Source: Stomorhina lunata (Eukaryota > Arthropoda > Insecta > Diptera > Rhiniidae). From it: a stretch of 64,000 nt of DNA. Below the pieces are notes generated by a model. That model had not been told where the DNA came from and made no database searches. It saw nothing but the letters and a program-made list of their open reading frames with translations. Positions 60,056 to 64,000 of this stretch are shown in pieces. A program made the translations under genes and the position numbers. The DNA is taken from contig OW121743.1 in assembly GCA_933228675.1 (NCBI GenBank), positions 60,904,139-60,968,138 of the forward strand, written 5' to 3'. Every line of letters starts with the position of its first letter. Positions within the stretch are counted from its first letter, which is position 1.

Positions 60056-60985
60056 AAAATATCAATTATTTTACTTCATTTTAATCTATCAATGGTTTTA
60101 TATTGAGCTTCTATTAGTATAATTTTTGAAACAAAATTTTAAAGAAATATTTACCTACCTTATTGCTTTTGGCCTTTATTACATAAATATTTGTTAAATG
60201 GAAAAACACATTTAAAAACACTTCACTTATATTCTTTTTAAAACACTTATACACGTAAAATTATCTATCACTCTATTAAATTGGATTTTTGTGAATTTTG
60301 TCTTTATTTACACTCCACCTCTATGTCAGCACCTTTTTATATGATTTACAAAAATCTGCAGTAAAGTTAACAAAAATAACATTTTTTACATATCTATACA
60401 ATCAGACTCATTAGACAAATATTTGAGCAAAATGAAACATAAAGAGATAAATTTGAATTTTTGATCACATTAAATCTGAACGATAACTTAGAATTTAACT
60501 AAGTAGCAAAGACAAAAACCAATCATTTATAAATTATTTCTACCTTGTATATTATACGGTACGTAGATCCATCATTGTTTCAAATTTCATCAAAGTCGGT
60601 ACATTATTAAGGCGAACCATAAAATACCCCTTGTGATGGGTCACCCTTAACATTTAGCGATATTAAAATTGATGTTGACCAATTCTAAAATCTACTGGAT
60701 AAGCACACAAAATTTCATAAAAATCGGTCGAGCTATTTCGGAGGAGTTTTTCAACAAACACAGCGGCAAGATAATTTTATATATCATTCTGGTAGCATAT
60801 GGATTCCGCTCCAAAAGAACTGCTTCGGTTTTGAGAGCGAATCAAGTCAATTTTTTAAATCCTGTTCTAAAGTGAAGGGTATTCCATAAAGGGCTTTCTG
60901 TATCGATCGAAACAATTGTTACACAGAGATAGTTAGAAGGTCCCAATGTTAGTCAAAAGAGGAAAGGTTCAACCCACTGCTTTCC
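60056..60985. other. Unassigned sequence, no gene seen
   Basis: The segment at 60,590-60,760 (CATCAAAGTCGGTACATT, TTTCATAAAAATCGGTCGAGC) has the wording of DINE-type or related non-coding repeats. No coding signal. Confidence 0.45.
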
Positions 60986-60989
60986 TAAT

Positions 60990-61140
60990 AGTTTTTGATC
61001 GGTCTTGCAACATTTGGCCGAGCGATGTTATGATGAAAGATTGATTGAATATCTTGTCAAATATTTTGGTCTCAACAGGACCCCTGTGCTCGTCTGGCCC
61101 GATTTCTACAGCTCATATTACAAACCACCACTTTTATCCC
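60990..61140 (+). pseudogene. Small Tc1/mariner-superfamily transposase fragment
   Basis: The frame from about 61,005 reads LAERCYDERLIEYLVKYFG then TPVLVWPDFYSSYY. This resembles the stretch around the second catalytic Asp in DDE transposases whose family motif is like 'ERLlpfikkh..pvlFWPDlAscHY'. Nothing recognisable lies on either side. The call rests on about 40 residues. Confidence 0.45.
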
Positions 61141-61710
61141 ATCAAATACAGAACATTAGCTCGGCGTCAGTTATATATATTAGCTTTCGGCTAGTATGTA
61201 GGTGTTTGACATATGACTTTTTGCACTTTGGGTTATCAAATTTTTAAATTTTTAGCCCCAAAAATCCCCAATCACAAAAAAGTATATTTGCTTCAATTAA
61301 ATGAAGAGATTGATTTTATTAACATAAAACTAGTTTTGTATGCTTGCAATATATACCATTACATATAAATTCAGAATCATCAAATTCTTGAGAATTACAT
61401 CAGCTAAACTATATACCAGTCAAATTTGGCTCATCAAATTTTAAGTTTGTATTAGAAAAAGCTGACGGAATTGAAATTGATAGCAAACCTGACCGTGCTT
61501 TTAAAATTGAAATTTTGTATGGAATTTAGAAAAATCTGATGAAGAGAACCTACGAGTACGACTATATGAAACCGCACTAACTTTTTCGAACTAAATTTGT
61601 TAACATTTCAGTTGTCAGTTGAAATTCTTGACAACTAATTTTGTTATTATTATAATACTCTTATTAAAACTAATATAGTTGAAAACGAAGTTTTGTCAAA
61701 CTCATAACAA
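61141..61710. other. AT-rich sequence, no gene seen
   Basis: No gene or repeat identity recognised. Confidence 0.45.
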
Positions 61711-62490
61711 ACAAGTAAGAAAGTGCTATAGTCGGTCAAGCCCGACCATACGATACCCTTCACCACTAAGGTCAAAAGTGTTATTTTTTCTGTATAAAGA
61801 CAAATATTATCTAAAATTTGCCATCATACAAACATTTACTCAAAACTTTTATATTTAAGCTGCTTCCGACATTTGGACTTATATGAGAGCTAGGGTCAAA
61901 TGTGGACCGATTATCGAAATTTGGCAAATTGATTACAGTTGTTACAAAAATTATGTATATAAAAAATAAACTTAAAAATCCCATTATCTTCAGATTTACG
62001 AGCTTTTTAGTGATTTTTGTATCATTTAGTGCGTTTTTAAAGAAAAGTTTGTATGGGAGCTATGGTCAAATGTGGACCGATTTTAACGAAATTTGGTACA
62101 GTGATTTTAGTTGACATAAGCAGTATTTGATTTAAATTTCATGAAAAAATATTGATATTTGTGGCCAATATTTGTGGAAGTGGGACCTATGGGAGGTACC
62201 ATAAATAATGGACCGATTTTGACGAATTTCAATAGCCATGGTCCCATTATCAAAAAAATGATTTGTGCCAAATTTCATCAAATTATCTTAAGAATTGCGA
62301 TCTATAGTTTGATTACAAGGCTTATATGGGGGTCCAGCCAGCCAGACGGACGGACGGACTGACATCGCTAAGTCGACTCAGAAAGTGATTCTAAGCCTAT
62401 TGGTATACTAAAACATGGGTCTAAGACTAATATTTCTATGCGTTACATACATCAGCACAAACTTATAATACCTATTCAACCTATGGTGCC
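61711..62490 (-). mobile_element. DINE-1/mini-me-type element, subfamily 1, reverse
   Basis: Starts ACAAGTAAGAAAGTGCTATA with the hairpin GTCGGTCAAGCCCGAC and ends near ACTTATAATACCTATTCAACC. It carries GGACGGACGGACTGACATCGC with CCAGCCAGCC at 62,335-62,365. It parallels 54,031-54,833 end to end in reverse. It inserted into or beside a dead mariner, whose text resumes at 62,491. Confidence 0.85.
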
Positions 62491-63150
62491 ATGGCCATGG
62501 GGTGTACCCAAAGCGACTGATCAGTTTTTGCGTAATTTTTCGGAAGAAAATTAATCGACGCTCTGGCTGTGTGTGCAGTCTCCAAATCCTACTAAATCCA
62601 CTTGTGTGAAATGTACAAAAGAATTCCGTAATGACGCGTCGAAAGCTTTTACCGTTATTATTCGTCACCTGACCTTGAGAATTTTCGAAAATAGAAATGG
62701 TCCAATTATCTCATCCGTAGATGAGGCACACCAAACAGTTACCTTGGGGTAATGCAAAAGTGTTTGATGTTTCAATCGAGGGTTGCGGGTTTTTCGATAT
62801 CGGTAACGATAGGTTTGCTTGTTGACGGCCGTTTAAGTGAAAATGAGCCTCGTTGTTCCAAAAAATGGGATTTACAGTGTTAAAACTTTCCAGTATCGTA
62901 TTCAGTTCATAAACGTTCCAATATCGCATTAGGGCTGTGATTTTCCGTAATGAAGGTCCCGGATTTTTACATAAAGTGCTTTTAATCAGTTCTATGTTTT
63001 TGAGAGTCCTTAAAGATTGACTGAGCTCTACCCGTGTGAAGTAGTTGCGCGGAATCTCTGCATCTACGACCGAATTAAATTTACACTCTGTCCACAACGT
63101 ATTCGCCGAATACCGAACTTTGAACAAAATTGTCGACTAGCAACTACATA
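62491..63150 (-). pseudogene. Badly decayed mariner-type transposase
   Basis: On the minus strand the longest frame (63,127-62,711) ends with NPIFWNNEAHFHLNGRQQANL, parallel to the SDEAHFHLNGYVNKQN motif but with the catalytic Asp position reading Asn, followed by a degenerate WCA-like stretch. Further down, in other frames, come IIGPFLF near 62,690 and LISRFGYTPWP near 62,525, parallel to the IGPF and ISRFGDVNWP blocks. The part with the second and third catalytic residues is unreadable or missing. This is an older copy than the ones at 50,083 and 56,839. Confidence 0.75.
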
Positions 63151-63639
63151 AGGATCATTATTCTTAAAAACATGTCTCCGCAGCAAACACACGATGCTCA
63201 TTGGTATTTGAAAATTAAATTTGTCACCTGTCACCTTGTACATATTTTCCCGTAGTTCCTACGAGGAAAACAATTTATCCATTTTATTTCATCTAATGCT
63301 AAGTTTTATATTTCACACCTAGTAAAGCCTGCTTCTAGTAACTCAGTGTCTACCAGTAGCCTCCATTGTAAGTGGGCACATCTCTTCTTCGTTAACCCTA
63401 CGGGTAGCAGTCAAGTGCTGAACGTGCGATAATATCATGGAGCTTTCTTAGCGTGTGTCCTATCCACATCCACTTGCGTCCTTAATTCTCAAAGGCAATT
63501 GGTTTCTGAAATATAAACATAAGGCTATGTTTTTGATTTTGTTTGATCAGAAGATTCGTAAAATTTTCTTTTAGGGATTCGTTTCATGTCTCGCAGCCGT
63601 TAGGAAGCAAGGATTTAATACTGTCGTTAAATATTTTGA
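63151..63639. other. Unassigned sequence, no gene seen
   Basis: Mixed composition, no recognised feature. It may contain the decayed end of the mariner and the 5' part of the following retrotransposon. Confidence 0.4.
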
Positions 63640-64000
63640 TTAAAGTGCTTCTAGACATAAACGCGGCGAAAAATGCAGCCTACAGGGCAACCCTGCAGTC
63701 AGTAGCTACTCTTCGAACTTTAGAGAGATATAGAGAAAGAAAGAGGGAAGAGAAACGCCTATTCCGAAGAAAAAAGAGAGAAATGGAAAGACGGTGTTCG
63801 AGGAGATTGAGTTATATAAGAGTCGTAATGAAGTGCGTAAATTTTATCAAAAAGTTAAACACCAAACGGATGGTTTTAGCAATTGTATTCTCTCCTGCAA
63901 AGACGACCAAGGAAACCTGGTAACGGATGCTGAAACCGTACTAAAACTGTGGAAAGAGAACTTTTTCAAATTATTGGTATCAAATGAAAGCGACCAAGAT
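63640..64000 (+). pseudogene. Non-LTR retrotransposon ORF2 fragment, cut by window end
   Basis: The frame to about 63,800 reads KNAAYRATLQSVATLRTLERY then a strongly basic run (REEKRLFRRKKREMERR). After a frameshift near 63,795-63,810 it continues ELYKSRNEVRKFYQKVKHQT, CKDDQGNLVTDAETVLKLWK and NFFKLLVSNESDQD to the last base. This is the linker between endonuclease and RT in RTE-like or related non-LTR elements, where 'evRkFYq.v...DG..v.d..evl.rWkeyF..LL' is usual. RT itself would lie beyond the window. The clade is uncertain. Confidence 0.75.

Overview
This is nuclear DNA of an insect, most probably a brachyceran (calyptrate-type) fly. The reasons are extreme AT-richness, absence of operons or dense ORFs, a consensus-like splice acceptor and donor around one exon, jockey-type non-LTR retrotransposons, mariner transposases, a copia-like LTR element primed by initiator tRNA, and many copies of the (GTCY)n-containing DINE-1/mini-me-type repeats typical of Diptera. 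The species call is an inference. Almost no host coding sequence is visible: the one convincing host piece is an internal exon at 55,887-56,467.

Layout. 1-2,130: 30-bp satellite interrupted by a foldback with 339-bp arms. 3,984-6,960: 29-bp palindromic satellite that flips orientation twice. 7,746-10,515: 31-bp satellite with an inverted left end. 10.5-16.7 kb: mostly unique DNA with decayed DINE-like pieces, a tRNA-like SINE and two dead non-LTR fragments. 16.7-19.4 kb: an element with 132-bp internal repeats and a TTAA-flanked terminal-inverted-repeat element. 20.3-24.97 kb: 33-bp satellite, into which a copia-like element inserted and which then formed a 2,018-bp palindrome. 26,388-30,229: more 33-bp satellite bounded by 15-bp terminal inverted repeats. 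31,158-34,057: a DINE-like repeat swollen by a 577-bp four-fold duplication. 34.4-37.5 kb: a jockey-type retrotransposon with a C-rich 24-bp minisatellite inside ORF2. 37,493-40,255: a large inverted-repeat element. 41,701-43,588: 31-bp satellite enclosed by mariner-like terminal repeats. 45.0-46.07 kb: a 1-kb (TCTG)n array. 46-64 kb: nested DINE-like repeats, three mariner-family transposase remnants, the host exon and two further transposon fragments.

The main theme is that several short-period satellites (29-33 bp) share one dyad, TTTCTATAGAAA or a stretched form of it, joined to different linkers. At least two arrays lie exactly between transposon-like terminal inverted repeats. This suggests the arrays are the amplified interiors of Foldback/MITE-like elements and not independent centromeric satellites. 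The long ORFs across these arrays come from repeat periods divisible by three or lacking stops, and I do not annotate them as genes.
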